A stretch of DNA of 64,000 bases from Marinobacterium iners (GTDB lineage: Bacteria > Pseudomonadota > Gammaproteobacteria > Pseudomonadales > Balneatricaceae): positions 2,976,001-3,040,000 of the forward strand of contig NZ_CP022297.1 in assembly GCF_017310015.1 (NCBI RefSeq), in the 5' to 3' direction. This document shows, one piece after another, positions 18,066-27,364 of this stretch; the stretch's first letter is position 1, and each line of letters starts with the position of its first letter. Under the pieces are notes generated by a model. It ran no database searches. It saw only the letters and a list, made by a program, of their open reading frames with translations, and had not been told where the DNA came from. The position numbers and the translations under genes are program-made.

Positions 18066-18896
18066 ATGCTGACACTCCCTCTGGTGGTTGAGCCGCTGGC
18101 GTTACAGGCTCAACTGAGCCACCCTGACCTGCTGATCATCGACCTCTCCAGCCAGGAACATTACGATCGGGGCCATGTACCCAGCGCTGTTCGGCTGGAT
18201 GCGGCCAAACTTTTGCGAGGTACTGGCCCCGTCCCCAACCTGATACCGACCGAAGAGCAGCTTACCGATCTGTGCTCAGAGCTTGGCATCCGCCCCGAAA
18301 CCCAGGTCGTTGCCTATGATGACCAGATGGGCCCCTGGGCTGGACGACTGGTCTGGACACTTAACTGCATCGGTCACAGCCACGCATCGGTTTTGAACGG
18401 GCAACTGCCCGCCTGGCAGGCAGCTGGTCTTGAGCTGGAGACATCGGCCAATATCCCAACCCCAGCCATACGCCAGGTCAGTTTCAGCCGTCCCGAACTG
18501 CTCATGAGCGCTCAGGACATTGTGGCCGCTCTGGAACAGGAGCGGTTGACCGTGTGGGATGCTCGCTCGGCTGCCGAATTTTCCGGTGAAAAAGTGGTCA
18601 ATGCCCTCAAGGGCGGACATATACCGGGGGCACGCCATCTGGAGTGGACCGATCTAGTGCAGCCTGGCCCAGTGCCGCGGCTGAAGCCCGTAGCCGAACT
18701 GAAGCAACTGTTGCAACAGGCTGGCATCAGCCTTGACCAACCCGTCGTGACCCATTGCCAGACCCATCGACGCTCGGGTCTCACCTGGCTGGTCGGCACC
18801 TGGCTGGGCATGCAACAGCTTTCCTGCTACGACGGCTCATGGTTTGAATGGGGCAACCGCCCCGAACTGCCCGTTGAACAATCCACTACTGCATAA
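18066..18896 (+). CDS. Sulfurtransferase with tandem rhodanese domains
   Basis: A 276-residue protein of two rhodanese folds. The first (residues 8-125) lacks a catalytic Cys. The second (about 150-265) carries the active-site loop HCQTHRRSG, with Cys as the persulfide carrier. It ends exactly where the psd GTG begins, so it is cotranscribed and probably translationally coupled with psd; this rhodanese-psd pairing recurs in Pseudomonas relatives. The physiological sulfur acceptor cannot be told. Confidence 0.9.
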   Translation: MLTLPLVVEPLALQAQLSHPDLLIIDLSSQEHYDRGHVPSAVRLDAAKLLRGTGPVPNLIPTEEQLTDLCSELGIRPETQVVAYDDQMGPWAGRLVWTLNCIGHSHASVLNGQLPAWQAAGLELETSANIPTPAIRQVSFSRPELLMSAQDIVAALEQERLTVWDARSAAEFSGEKVVNALKGGHIPGARHLEWTDLVQPGPVPRLKPVAELKQLLQQAGISLDQPVVTHCQTHRRSGLTWLVGTWLGMQQLSCYDGSWFEWGNRPELPVEQSTTA

Positions 18897-19772
18897 GTGA
18901 AATTCGCGTTGAAAGATACATTGTTTATTCTGCTGCAACACCTCCTGCCACAGCATCTGCTGTCGCGACTGGTCGGGCGCCTCGCCGAGTGCCGCACCCC
19001 CTGGTTCAAGAACCTGTTTATCAACTGGTTCCGCAAACGCTACGGCGTAGACATGAGTGAGGCCCTGCAGCCCGATCCTGAAGCATACGAACACTTCAAT
19101 GCCTTTTTTACACGCGCCCTGAAACCCGATGCGCGTATTCTGGACACAACACCGGGCGCCGTGCTGTCACCGGCCGATGGCGCCATCAGTCAGCTGGGCA
19201 AGATTGAGCATGGCCGCATTTTTCAGGCCAAGGGACGCGGCTATGCCCTGACAACCCTGCTGGGCGGGGATGCAAGGCGCGCCGAACCCTTCATCAATGG
19301 CGAGTTCGCAACCATCTATCTGTCACCGAGTGATTATCACCGTGTACACATGCCATTGACGGGGACGCTGAAGGAAACGGTCTATATTCCGGGTGATCTA
19401 TACTCGGTCAATGGCACTACGGCCGAGGGTGTCGATAACCTCTTTGCCCGTAATGAGCGCCTGGTAGCCATCTTTGAAACTGAGCTGGGCCCCATGGCAA
19501 TGGTGCTGGTGGGCGCTATGATCGTAGCCGGTATCGAAACCGTCTGGAACGGGCAAGTCGCACCGCTTCCACGTCAGCCATTGAGACTGGACCGATTTGA
19601 TTCGACCACCCCGCCACAGCTTGAAAAGGGTGCCGAGATGGGCCGATTCAAGCTGGGGTCAACCGTCATTCTGCTGTTCCCCAAAGACAGTATGAACTGG
19701 CAGGACACACTCAAGGCCGGCAGCGCGGTTCACATGGGTGAGCAACTGGGTCAGGCAGCGCAGAACCAATAG
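18897..19772 (+). CDS. psd: Phosphatidylserine decarboxylase proenzyme
   Basis: An inner-membrane enzyme that makes phosphatidylethanolamine. The 291-residue precursor has an N-terminal amphipathic segment, YLSPSDYHRVHMPLTG with catalytic His, and the self-cleavage motif LGST near residue 254, where the Ser becomes the pyruvoyl group. The start is GTG directly after the rhodanese TAA, with no gap; no other start keeps the N-terminus. Confidence 0.96.
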   Translation: MKFALKDTLFILLQHLLPQHLLSRLVGRLAECRTPWFKNLFINWFRKRYGVDMSEALQPDPEAYEHFNAFFTRALKPDARILDTTPGAVLSPADGAISQLGKIEHGRIFQAKGRGYALTTLLGGDARRAEPFINGEFATIYLSPSDYHRVHMPLTGTLKETVYIPGDLYSVNGTTAEGVDNLFARNERLVAIFETELGPMAMVLVGAMIVAGIETVWNGQVAPLPRQPLRLDRFDSTTPPQLEKGAEMGRFKLGSTVILLFPKDSMNWQDTLKAGSAVHMGEQLGQAAQNQ

Positions 19773-19848
19773 CCCTGCCAATTGTCGGCTGATAGGCGCT
19801 GGCCGATGCATTACACTGCAACCAGATCAGGTCGCAACGGAGAAAAGC

Positions 19849-20850
19849 ATGAATACACATTGGGTTAATCGGCTCAAGCAGCCGGAGTTCGAACTGGAAG
19901 GCAACAGACTGATCAAGGTGCCGTCTGCCGAGCACAGTACCCATTATGTGCCCCTGACCGACTACAGCATTATTTCAGTGAAAGGACCTGATGCTCACAA
20001 GTTCCTTCAGGGACAGCTGACCTGTGACCTGAGCGAAGTGGACCGTATGGGGGCCTTGCCTGGTGCTCATTGCAATATCAAGGGCCACATGCACAGCCTG
20101 TATCAGGTGATGCGTGCCAGCGACTCGGGCTATTGGCTGCGTATTCGAACCGACATGGCTGAAAATGCCCTAACACTGCTCAAGAAATACATTGTTTTCT
20201 CCAAGGCAGAGGCCGAACTGGAAGAAGACCTGATCGGCATAGGGCTGCAGGGCCCCAACGCATCCGAGATTGGCGACCGCTTGAGTAGCGCCTTCGGGAT
20301 TGCACACCTGCTGGTCACGGAGCGCCCCGGAGCCCGGCGTGAATGCTGGTTTGAAACCCGACTGATGCCACAAGTGCTGGAATTGGTAGAGCAGAGCGCC
20401 AGCCCTGCACAGCGCAATGACTGGGAACTTCTTGAAATTGATGCGGGCGTACCCGAGCTGGCACCTGTCACCTCTGAGGCATTCATTCCCCAGATGACAA
20501 ATCTGCAAGCCCTTAACGGCGTCAGTTTCACCAAAGGGTGCTACACCGGACAGGAGATCGTCACCCGCCTGCAGCATCGCGGCCAGCTAAAAAAACCGAT
20601 GTACCTTGCTGAGGTCCACTGCAAAGACGCCCCCAGTCCGGGCGATACACTGGCTTCTGCACAGAAAGACAATGTGGGTCAGGTCGTGCGTGCAGCCCAT
20701 ATTCCAGGCGGTTACAGGCTGCTGGCTGTCATCGCCAAGGATCAGGCTGAAAATCAGCCACTGCATCTGGGTAACCCCGAGGGGCCACTGCTCCAACTGC
20801 TACCGCTGCCTTACGAGCTGGATCCAGCTTTATTCCAAAGCAAGCGCTGA
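19849..20850 (+). CDS. ygfZ: tRNA-modifying protein YgfZ (folate-binding)
   Basis: A GcvT-like folate-binding protein that supports iron-sulfur enzymes such as MiaB. The signature KGCYTGQEIVTRLQHRG is present near residue 226. I chose the ATG at 19849 (333 residues) since it follows CGGAG and gives the family length; the longer frame would overlap psd. It converges on ung. Confidence 0.93.
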   Translation: MNTHWVNRLKQPEFELEGNRLIKVPSAEHSTHYVPLTDYSIISVKGPDAHKFLQGQLTCDLSEVDRMGALPGAHCNIKGHMHSLYQVMRASDSGYWLRIRTDMAENALTLLKKYIVFSKAEAELEEDLIGIGLQGPNASEIGDRLSSAFGIAHLLVTERPGARRECWFETRLMPQVLELVEQSASPAQRNDWELLEIDAGVPELAPVTSEAFIPQMTNLQALNGVSFTKGCYTGQEIVTRLQHRGQLKKPMYLAEVHCKDAPSPGDTLASAQKDNVGQVVRAAHIPGGYRLLAVIAKDQAENQPLHLGNPEGPLLQLLPLPYELDPALFQSKR

Positions 20851-20888
20851 GCCACTCAACCGCGCCAGCATCACCAGGCAATGACTGC

Positions 20889-20924
20889 TCAAATGGATCG
20901 GCTCAGCTGAGTAGATCCATTTGA
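20889..20924. terminator. Hairpin between convergent ygfZ and ung
   Basis: TCAAATGGATC and GATCCATTTGA form an 11-bp stem around a loop that itself contains CTCAGCTGAG. There is no strong T-run, so it may be a terminator of modest strength or an mRNA 3'-end stabiliser. Confidence 0.45.
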
Positions 20925-21052
20925 ATTTACCTCCTTTACATAAGCACTCAAGGCGAATCCCAGCCTGAAGACGATGGCGAGATGGATCGGAATCGATTTG
21001 GGCATTGCTCGTTGCACCACCCTGAAAGCCCACGGCCTGAAGCACATTCAGG

Positions 21053-21742
21053 TCAAGCCGCAGGGGATGAAGGCAACTGCCAGTCAATAGGCTCACGTCC
21101 CTGCTCCAAGAGCCATTGGTTGGCCTGACTGAAGTGACGACACCCCAGAAAACCGCGATGGGCAGAAAGTGGTGAGGGATGCGGAGCCTTGAGCACCCGG
21201 TGTTTGTTCTGATCGATACGGGCCCCCTTCTTCTGTGCATAACTGCCCCAGAGCATGAACACCACATGCTCGCACCGCGCGTTGACCAGTTCGATGACAC
21301 GGTCGGTAAACTGCTCCCAACCCTTGCCCTGATGCGCGTTGGCATTGCTCTGCTCTACGGTCAGAACCGCATTCAGCAACAATACACCCTGCTGCGCCCA
21401 ATGCTCCAGGTAACCGTGGTTGACCGGCTCGATACCCAGGTCGGACTGCAATTCTTTGTAGATATTCACCAGCGAAGGCGGAATGCGCACACCCGGCTTT
21501 ACCGAGAAGCACAGGCCGTGAGCCTGTCCAGGCTGATGATAGGGGTCCTGACCAATAATCACCACTTTTACGCGATCAAGCGGAGTGGCTTCCAGCGCAT
21601 GGAACCAATCACTGGAGTGCGGAAAAACGACTTTGTGGGCAGCCTTCTCTGACTGCAGAAACCGTTTTAAGGTCTGCATATAGGGCTGTTCAAACTCCTG
21701 CTGCAGCCAGGGCTGCCAGCTGGGTGCCTTGTCCAGTGCCAT
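21053..21742 (-). CDS. ung: Uracil-DNA glycosylase
   Basis: A family-1 UDG that excises uracil from DNA. The catalytic water-activating loop GQDPYHQPGQAHGLCF and the minor-groove loop HPSPLSAHRGF are intact. I chose the ATG at 21742 (229 residues, MALDKAPSW) because it follows GGGAGA and gives the usual length. A terminator separates it from lysS. Confidence 0.96.
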   Translation of the reverse strand: MALDKAPSWQPWLQQEFEQPYMQTLKRFLQSEKAAHKVVFPHSSDWFHALEATPLDRVKVVIIGQDPYHQPGQAHGLCFSVKPGVRIPPSLVNIYKELQSDLGIEPVNHGYLEHWAQQGVLLLNAVLTVEQSNANAHQGKGWEQFTDRVIELVNARCEHVVFMLWGSYAQKKGARIDQNKHRVLKAPHPSPLSAHRGFLGCRHFSQANQWLLEQGREPIDWQLPSSPAA

Positions 21743-21775
21743 GGGGGTCTCCCGAAAATTCACGCCGTAAACAAA

Positions 21776-21799
21776 CAGGGCCACTTTAAAGTGGCCCTG
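21776..21799 (-). terminator. Intrinsic terminator of the prfB-lysS operon
   Basis: A perfect 12-bp palindrome CAGGGCCACTTT with its complement, with a T-rich tail on the minus strand, just after the lysS stop. Confidence 0.8.
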
Positions 21800-21827
21800 T
21801 GGATAACTCACTGCTCGCCGTCAGTTC

Positions 21828-23342
21828 TCATCCACGCGGACGCATGGCCGGGAACAGCAACACGTCACGAATGGAGGCTGAATCGGTAAACAGCATCACC
21901 AGACGGTCGATACCGATCCCCTCTCCCGCTGTCGGCGGCAAACCATATTCCAGAGCGTTGATGTAGTCGGCATCATAGTGCATCGCTTCATCGTCACCGG
22001 CATCCTTCTCTTCCACCTGCTTGCGGAAACGCTCGGCCTGATCTTCGGCATCGTTCAGCTCCGAGAAGCCGTTGGCCAGTTCACGGCCGGCCACGAAGAA
22101 CTCGAATCGGTCGGTCACGTGCGGGTTGTTGTCATTGCAACGCGCCAGCGGGCTGACTTCAGTCGGGTACTCAGTGATAAAGGTCGGTTGATGCAGGCGG
22201 TGTTCGACAGTCTTCTCGAAAATTTCGATCTGTACCTTGCCCAACCCCCAGCTGTCCTTAACATCAATATCCATGCGCTCGGCGATCTGGCGAGCAGCCG
22301 CATCATCGGCCAGCGCCTCGGCGGTAATCTCCGGATTAAAGTGCAGAATGGAATCGAACACGCTCATGCGGGTAAACGGTTTGCCCATGTCGTACTCGAA
22401 GGTTTCCAGCACTTCGCCTTCTTCGTTACGCACAGTGTTGACCACCACTGTGGTACCCAATACATCCTGGGCCACAGTACGCAGCATGTCTTCGGTCAGG
22501 TCCATCAGATCGTTGTAATCGGCATAGGCCTGATAGAACTCGATCATGGTGAACTCAGGGTTATGCCGGGTCGAGAGCCCTTCATTACGGAAGTTGCGGT
22601 TGATCTCGAACACGCGCTCAAAACCACCTACCACCAGACGCTTGAGATACAGCTCCGGTGCGATACGCAGGTACATTTGCAGGTCCAGCGCATTGTGATG
22701 CGTAGTAAACGGACGCGCCGTGGCACCACCGGGAATCGGGTGCAGCATCGGTGTCTCAGCCTCGATGAAGCGACGATCGATCAGATACTTGCGGATGCCG
22801 GCGACGATCTTCGAGCGCATCTCGAACACCTTGCGCGACTGATCGTTCATGATCAGGTCGACATAACGCTGACGATAGCGCATCTCCATGTCCTGCAGCC
22901 CCTTGAACTTGTCGGGCAACGGGCGCAGGCTCTTGGTCAGCAACTGGAACTCAGCCATGTCCACATACAGGTCACCCTTGCCGGACTTGTGCAGCACACC
23001 GCTGACGCCGATGATATCCCCCAGGTCTACGGTCTTGGCAAAGGCACGCGCTTCCTTGTTCACGTACAGCTGAATACGGCCACTCATGTCCTGCAACACC
23101 ATAAAGGCGCCGCGATTGAGCATCACACGGCCCGCCACGGCGACCCGGATACCGGCCTGCTCCAGCTCTTCCTTGCTCTTGTCGCCATGCGCCTGCTGCA
23201 GATCTTCGGCGTAGCTGTCACGGCGGAAGATATTGGGGAAGGCATTGCCTTCCTGACGCAGGGCGGCGAGTTTTTCGCGACGCTCGGCGATCAGGCGGTT
23301 TTCATCTTGCTGCACGGTTTGCTGCACGTTGTTGTCTGACAT
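21828..23342 (-). CDS. lysS: Lysyl-tRNA synthetase, class II
   Basis: Charges tRNA-Lys. The 504 residues comprise an N-terminal OB-fold anticodon domain (about 60-155) and a class II catalytic core with motif 2 in FRNEGLSTRHNPEF and motif 3 in GEGIGIDRLVM. It follows prfB by 23 bases, the conserved prfB-lysS operon. The ATG at 23342 opens MSDNNVQQTVQQDENRL. Confidence 0.97.
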   Translation of the reverse strand: MSDNNVQQTVQQDENRLIAERREKLAALRQEGNAFPNIFRRDSYAEDLQQAHGDKSKEELEQAGIRVAVAGRVMLNRGAFMVLQDMSGRIQLYVNKEARAFAKTVDLGDIIGVSGVLHKSGKGDLYVDMAEFQLLTKSLRPLPDKFKGLQDMEMRYRQRYVDLIMNDQSRKVFEMRSKIVAGIRKYLIDRRFIEAETPMLHPIPGGATARPFTTHHNALDLQMYLRIAPELYLKRLVVGGFERVFEINRNFRNEGLSTRHNPEFTMIEFYQAYADYNDLMDLTEDMLRTVAQDVLGTTVVVNTVRNEEGEVLETFEYDMGKPFTRMSVFDSILHFNPEITAEALADDAAARQIAERMDIDVKDSWGLGKVQIEIFEKTVEHRLHQPTFITEYPTEVSPLARCNDNNPHVTDRFEFFVAGRELANGFSELNDAEDQAERFRKQVEEKDAGDDEAMHYDADYINALEYGLPPTAGEGIGIDRLVMLFTDSASIRDVLLFPAMRPRG

Positions 23343-23365
23343 CGGGGTTACCTTAAAACGAATGC

Positions 23366-24460
23366 TTAGAGGCCGGCCTTGAGGCTGGCTTCGATAAACT
23401 GATCCAGATCGCCATCAAGCACGCGATCACAGTTGGAAGTCTGTACGCCAGTGCGCAGATCTTTGATGCGTTGGTCATCCAGCACGTAGGAACGGATCTG
23501 ACTGCCCCAGCCGATATCAGCCTTGGAGTCTTCCAGCTCCTGTGCCGCTTCACGACGCTTCATCATCTCCATTTCGTAGAGCTTGGCACGCAGCTGCTTC
23601 ATACAGGTATCACGGTTTTGGTGCTGCGAACGCGCCGACTGACTCTGCACCACAATGCCGGAAGGCTCATGGGTAATACGCACGGCTGACTCGGTTCGGT
23701 TAACGTGCTGACCACCGGCACCGGATGCACGGTATACATCCACACGCAGATCAGCCGGATTGATTTCAATGTCCACGTTGTCGTCAATTTCCGGCGAGAC
23801 AAATACCGAGGAGAAAGAGGTGTGGCGTCGACCACCGGAGTCGAACGGCGATTTACGCACCAGACGGTGAACACCGGTTTCGGTTCTCAGCCAGCCATAG
23901 GCGTATTCGCCCTCAAATCGGATAGTGGCAGATTTGATGCCGGCAACTTCACCGCCGGACACTTCCAGCAACTCGGTCTTGAAGCCTCTGCTCTCGCCCC
24001 AGCGCAGGTACATGCGCAACATCATGTTGGCCCAGTCCTGTGCCTCGGTTCCCCCTGACCCGGCCTGTATCTCCAGGAAGGCATTGTTCGCATCGGCCTC
24101 ACCGGAGAACATGCGGCGGAATTCAAGCTGTTCCAACTGGGAGCGCAGACGCTCGACATCTGCTTCAACTTCGGCGACAGTATCTTCGTCGTCTTCTTCT
24201 ACCGCCATATCCAGCAGATCACGGGCATCGCTGATACCAATGGTCAGCTCGTCGATGGTTTTCACCACCGATTCAAGACCAGAGCGCTCACGGCCAAGTT
24301 GCTGTGCATTTTCTGGATTGTTCCACACACCCGGATCTTCCAGCTCACGCTCAACCTCTTCAAGCCGTTCACGCTTGCCATCATAATCAAGGTAGCCGCG
24401 CAGCGACTGAGTGCGCTCGCTGAACTCTTTCAGACTGTTGAGAATCGGATTGATTTCCAT
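23366..24460 (-). CDS. prfB: Peptide chain release factor 2, no programmed frameshift
   Basis: Ends translation at UGA and UAA. The 364-residue product from the ATG at 24460 (MEINPILNSL) carries the codon-recognition tripeptide SPF (in KSPFDSGG) and the GGQ loop (GAGGQHVNRTES). In E. coli the segment after RGYL has an in-frame UGA and a +1 shift; here the codons CTT GAT TAT GAT read through RGYLDYDG in one frame, so the autoregulatory frameshift is absent. Cotranscribed with lysS. Confidence 0.96.
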   Translation of the reverse strand: MEINPILNSLKEFSERTQSLRGYLDYDGKRERLEEVERELEDPGVWNNPENAQQLGRERSGLESVVKTIDELTIGISDARDLLDMAVEEDDEDTVAEVEADVERLRSQLEQLEFRRMFSGEADANNAFLEIQAGSGGTEAQDWANMMLRMYLRWGESRGFKTELLEVSGGEVAGIKSATIRFEGEYAYGWLRTETGVHRLVRKSPFDSGGRRHTSFSSVFVSPEIDDNVDIEINPADLRVDVYRASGAGGQHVNRTESAVRITHEPSGIVVQSQSARSQHQNRDTCMKQLRAKLYEMEMMKRREAAQELEDSKADIGWGSQIRSYVLDDQRIKDLRTGVQTSNCDRVLDGDLDQFIEASLKAGL

Positions 24461-24617
24461 GGTGGGGCTACAAACTCGCTGCTTGGAAAAAGGGAGGTAT
24501 TCTAACTGATCCTCGGCCCTGTTTGAACGATTGTGCAACAGTTCCTCAATCTCTGCCTGTATACTCGACTTGCATGCCAAGGTCAGCAAGAATGGCCTGA
24601 TCGACTCAGGAGTCCGC

Positions 24618-26066
24618 ATGATAGGGAAACATCTTCTGCCAACGGCATTTATGGCGCTGCTGTCATCGCAGGCTCAGGCAGGTGTGCAGGAAACGCCTCA
24701 ACTTCTGGATCTAACAGCCAGTGTCTATGGTTATCTGGCACTGCTGATCTTCCTGCTGGCCTACGTCTTCGTGGTCATGGAGGAGCGGCTTGCGTTGCGC
24801 AAGTCAAAGCCGGTCATCGTGGCGGCAGGCCTGATCTGGGTACTGGTCGGGCTTGCCTATCGCCAGCAGGGAGATCAAGTCACCGCCGGGGCCGAGCTGA
24901 GGCTGTATATTCTGGACTATGCCGAACTATTCCTGTTTCTTCTGGCCGCCATGACCTTCGTGAATATGCTCGAAGAACGGCGTGTATTCGAGGCCCTGCG
25001 TACCTGGCTGGTTTCACGCGGTTTTTCACTGCGCAGTATCTACTGGATCACCGGCGTACTGACCTTCTGCATATCCCCCATTGCCGACAACCTTTCAACC
25101 GCCCTGCTGATGGGTGCCGTTGTGCTGGCTGTCGGCAACCATAATTATCGCTTTATTTCAGTAGGCTGCATCAATGTGGTTGTAGCCGCCAATGCCGGTG
25201 GTGCCTTCAGCCCATTTGGAGACATTACCACCTTGATGGTTTGGCAGCAGGGACATGTCTCTTTCACTCAGTTCTCGTATCTACTGTTGCCGGCGCTGGT
25301 GAACTGGCTGATACCGGCAGCACTGATGAGCCTTGCCATTAAAAATGGACGTCCTGCCGGCAGCCAGCGCCATCAACGCATGAAAAAGGGCGGTGTTACC
25401 ATCATGCTGATGTTTCTCGGTACCATTATCGCCTCTGTACTGGTACACAGCATGCTGCACTTGCCACCGGTTCTGGGCATGATGACCGGGCTTGGAGTCT
25501 TGAAACTGTACGGCTATTACCTGAGCCTGCATGACCCCGTCTTTCGTGAACAGGGTCATATCACTCACCACCATGCCGAGAACACAAGCAACCACAGCAT
25601 GCTGCGTGGCGACCACACCGGCGTAGTGCGTCGGTTTGATATCTTCAAAGTAGTTGAGCGTGCCTCCTGGGACACTCTGATGTTTTTTTACGGTATCGTT
25701 TTGTGTGTGGGTGGCCTGGCCACACTGGGCTACCTGGCTGATTTTTCCACGCTGCTGTATGGCAGTCTTGGAATACCCCTGGCCAACAGCCTGATCGGTC
25801 TGCTTTCAGCGCTGGTGGATAATATCCCGATCATGTTTGCCGTACTGTCGATGGACCCAGGGATGACGCTTGATCAATGGCTACTGGCGACCCTGACTGT
25901 CGGCACAGGTGGATCGCTGCTTTCAATCGGCTCAGCCGCCGGCGTGGCTTTAATGGGGCAGGCCCAGGGAACCTATACCTTCATGAGCCATCTGAAATGG
26001 AGCTGGGCCATCCTGCTGGGTTATGTGGCCAGCATTTTCTGTCACCTTTGGTTAACTGGACTCTGA
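24618..26066 (+). CDS. nhaD: NhaD-type sodium/proton antiporter
   Basis: An inner-membrane antiporter of the NhaD/ArsB-like fold, common in marine and halotolerant bacteria. The ATG at 24618 (482 residues) follows AGGAG and gives a signal-like start MIGKHLLPTAFMALL. About 12 hydrophobic helices are visible, with ISPIADNLSTALLMG and GGAFSPFGDITTLMVW as the re-entrant hairpins that carry ion-binding residues. Two bases separate it from the b561-type cytochrome gene, so they are cotranscribed. Confidence 0.9.
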   Translation: MIGKHLLPTAFMALLSSQAQAGVQETPQLLDLTASVYGYLALLIFLLAYVFVVMEERLALRKSKPVIVAAGLIWVLVGLAYRQQGDQVTAGAELRLYILDYAELFLFLLAAMTFVNMLEERRVFEALRTWLVSRGFSLRSIYWITGVLTFCISPIADNLSTALLMGAVVLAVGNHNYRFISVGCINVVVAANAGGAFSPFGDITTLMVWQQGHVSFTQFSYLLLPALVNWLIPAALMSLAIKNGRPAGSQRHQRMKKGGVTIMLMFLGTIIASVLVHSMLHLPPVLGMMTGLGVLKLYGYYLSLHDPVFREQGHITHHHAENTSNHSMLRGDHTGVVRRFDIFKVVERASWDTLMFFYGIVLCVGGLATLGYLADFSTLLYGSLGIPLANSLIGLLSALVDNIPIMFAVLSMDPGMTLDQWLLATLTVGTGGSLLSIGSAAGVALMGQAQGTYTFMSHLKWSWAILLGYVASIFCHLWLTGL

Positions 26067-26067
26067 C

Positions 26068-26745
26068 ATGACCGAACACTCTGCCAAACTGGAAAGGAAA
26101 CCCGTCTGGGATATTTATGTGCGTCTGTTTCACTGGACCCTGGCCGCAAGCATTTTGTTTGCCTGGTGGACCAGCGAACAGGGCGGCAACTGGATGAGCT
26201 GGCACATGTATGCCGGCTATACGGTGCTTGGGCTGGTTCTGTTCCGCCTGATGTGGGGCTTTGCCGGCAGCCACCATGCTCGCTTCAGCGAATTCGTACG
26301 CTCACCGATTACCACGGCCCGCTACGCCCTTCAGATGCTGCAACGCCGCGAACCGCACCATCTGGGCCATAACCCGCTGGGAGGCTGGATGGTCGTGGCT
26401 TTGTTGCTACTGGCTGCAGCCCAGGCGAGTACGGGGCTCTTTGCCAATGATGAGATTATTACCGAAGGACCGCTGGTACACCTGATCAGTTACGACCTGA
26501 GTGTGGAGATCACTCGCTGGCACAAGTGGCTGTTTGATATTCTGCTGATCGCCATCGGCCTGCATCTGCTGGGCGTCATTTACCATCAGCTGTTCAAGCG
26601 CGAGAAGCTGGTTCAGGCCATGTTGCACGGGCGCAAGCCAGCCTCAGCAGATGCGCCAAGCTACCCGTTCGCCCCGTTCCTGCGTGGGCTGCTGCTGGCC
26701 CTCGTTGCAGCTGCTATTGTCTGGAGCCTGCTCAACCTGCTTTGA
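26068..26745 (+). CDS. Cytochrome b561-type membrane protein
   Basis: A 225-residue four-helix membrane protein that probably carries b hemes. Candidate ligands lie in VRLFHWTLA (helix 1), SWHMYAGYTVLG (helix 2) and ITRWHKWLFDILLIAIGLHLLGVIYH (helix 4). It begins RKPVWDIYVRLFHW, typical of Ni,Fe-hydrogenase-type cytochrome b subunits that accompany c-type cytochromes. It converges on a cytochrome c' gene, which suggests an electron-transfer pair. Confidence 0.88.
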   Translation: MTEHSAKLERKPVWDIYVRLFHWTLAASILFAWWTSEQGGNWMSWHMYAGYTVLGLVLFRLMWGFAGSHHARFSEFVRSPITTARYALQMLQRREPHHLGHNPLGGWMVVALLLLAAAQASTGLFANDEIITEGPLVHLISYDLSVEITRWHKWLFDILLIAIGLHLLGVIYHQLFKREKLVQAMLHGRKPASADAPSYPFAPFLRGLLLALVAAAIVWSLLNLL

Positions 26746-26749
26746 ATAC

Positions 26750-26778
26750 AAACAGGGCGCCACATAGGCGCCCTGTTT
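26750..26778. terminator. Bidirectional intrinsic terminator
   Basis: AAACAGGGCGCC-ACATA-GGCGCCCTGTTT is a perfect 12-bp stem ending in A- and T-runs, between the convergent b561 and cytochrome c' genes. Confidence 0.88.
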
Positions 26779-26804
26779 CAATTCAAGTTCTAACCGCTTG
26801 CAGT

Positions 26805-27248
26805 TCAGTCCTTGAAGTTGTCGTGGCAACCCTTGCAGGTCTTGCCCACCTCACCGAAAGCCGGACGAATCTGGTCCATGTCACCGGTTTTGGCCGCAGC
26901 CGCCAGCGCATCAGCCTTTTCGGCAAACATGTTCATGCCACCTTCAAACTTGTCCCAGTTCTGCTCAATCGCCGGCAGAGCGTCGGTATCACCTTCATAG
27001 GAACCTGCAATAAAACCCTCCAGCGGAAGCTTGCTCAGCTGAGCCACAATATCTGCACGGCGTGCAAAGTCTTCTGCGTTGTAATCCTGTTTACCCTTGA
27101 CCACTTCACCCATAGTGCCGAAGTGCCATTTAACAGCGCTGAATACGCCCTGACGGTATTTGATGGCATCTTCCGCTTCTGCCGCCAGCGCAGCCGTGCT
27201 GCCCAGCGCCATAACCCCTGCCAATCCAAGCATTGCGATCTTTTTCAT
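26805..27248 (-). CDS. Cytochrome c'
   Basis: A periplasmic four-helix-bundle cytochrome with a single C-terminal heme site, CKGCH at residues 139-143, the hallmark of class II cytochrome c'. I chose the ATG at 27248 (147 residues) because AGGGA lies upstream and the next residues (KKIAMLGLAGVMALGSTAALA) form a Sec signal peptide. Family members bind NO or donate electrons; the sixth-ligand site cannot be judged here. Confidence 0.93.
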   Translation of the reverse strand: MKKIAMLGLAGVMALGSTAALAAEAEDAIKYRQGVFSAVKWHFGTMGEVVKGKQDYNAEDFARRADIVAQLSKLPLEGFIAGSYEGDTDALPAIEQNWDKFEGGMNMFAEKADALAAAAKTGDMDQIRPAFGEVGKTCKGCHDNFKD

Positions 27249-27364
27249 ATCGATTTCCCTTTTCATTGATGGTCTGAACGCAATTCTATATGAGCGCAAC
27301 CTAATCAAACAAGTTCCCGATTTAAGGGGTATACTTTGAGTCTTTTTGGCAGACAGCACATTTC

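Noticed and set aside
21978..23339. A 453-codon open frame on the plus strand
   Set aside because: Antisense shadow of lysS, which is intact.
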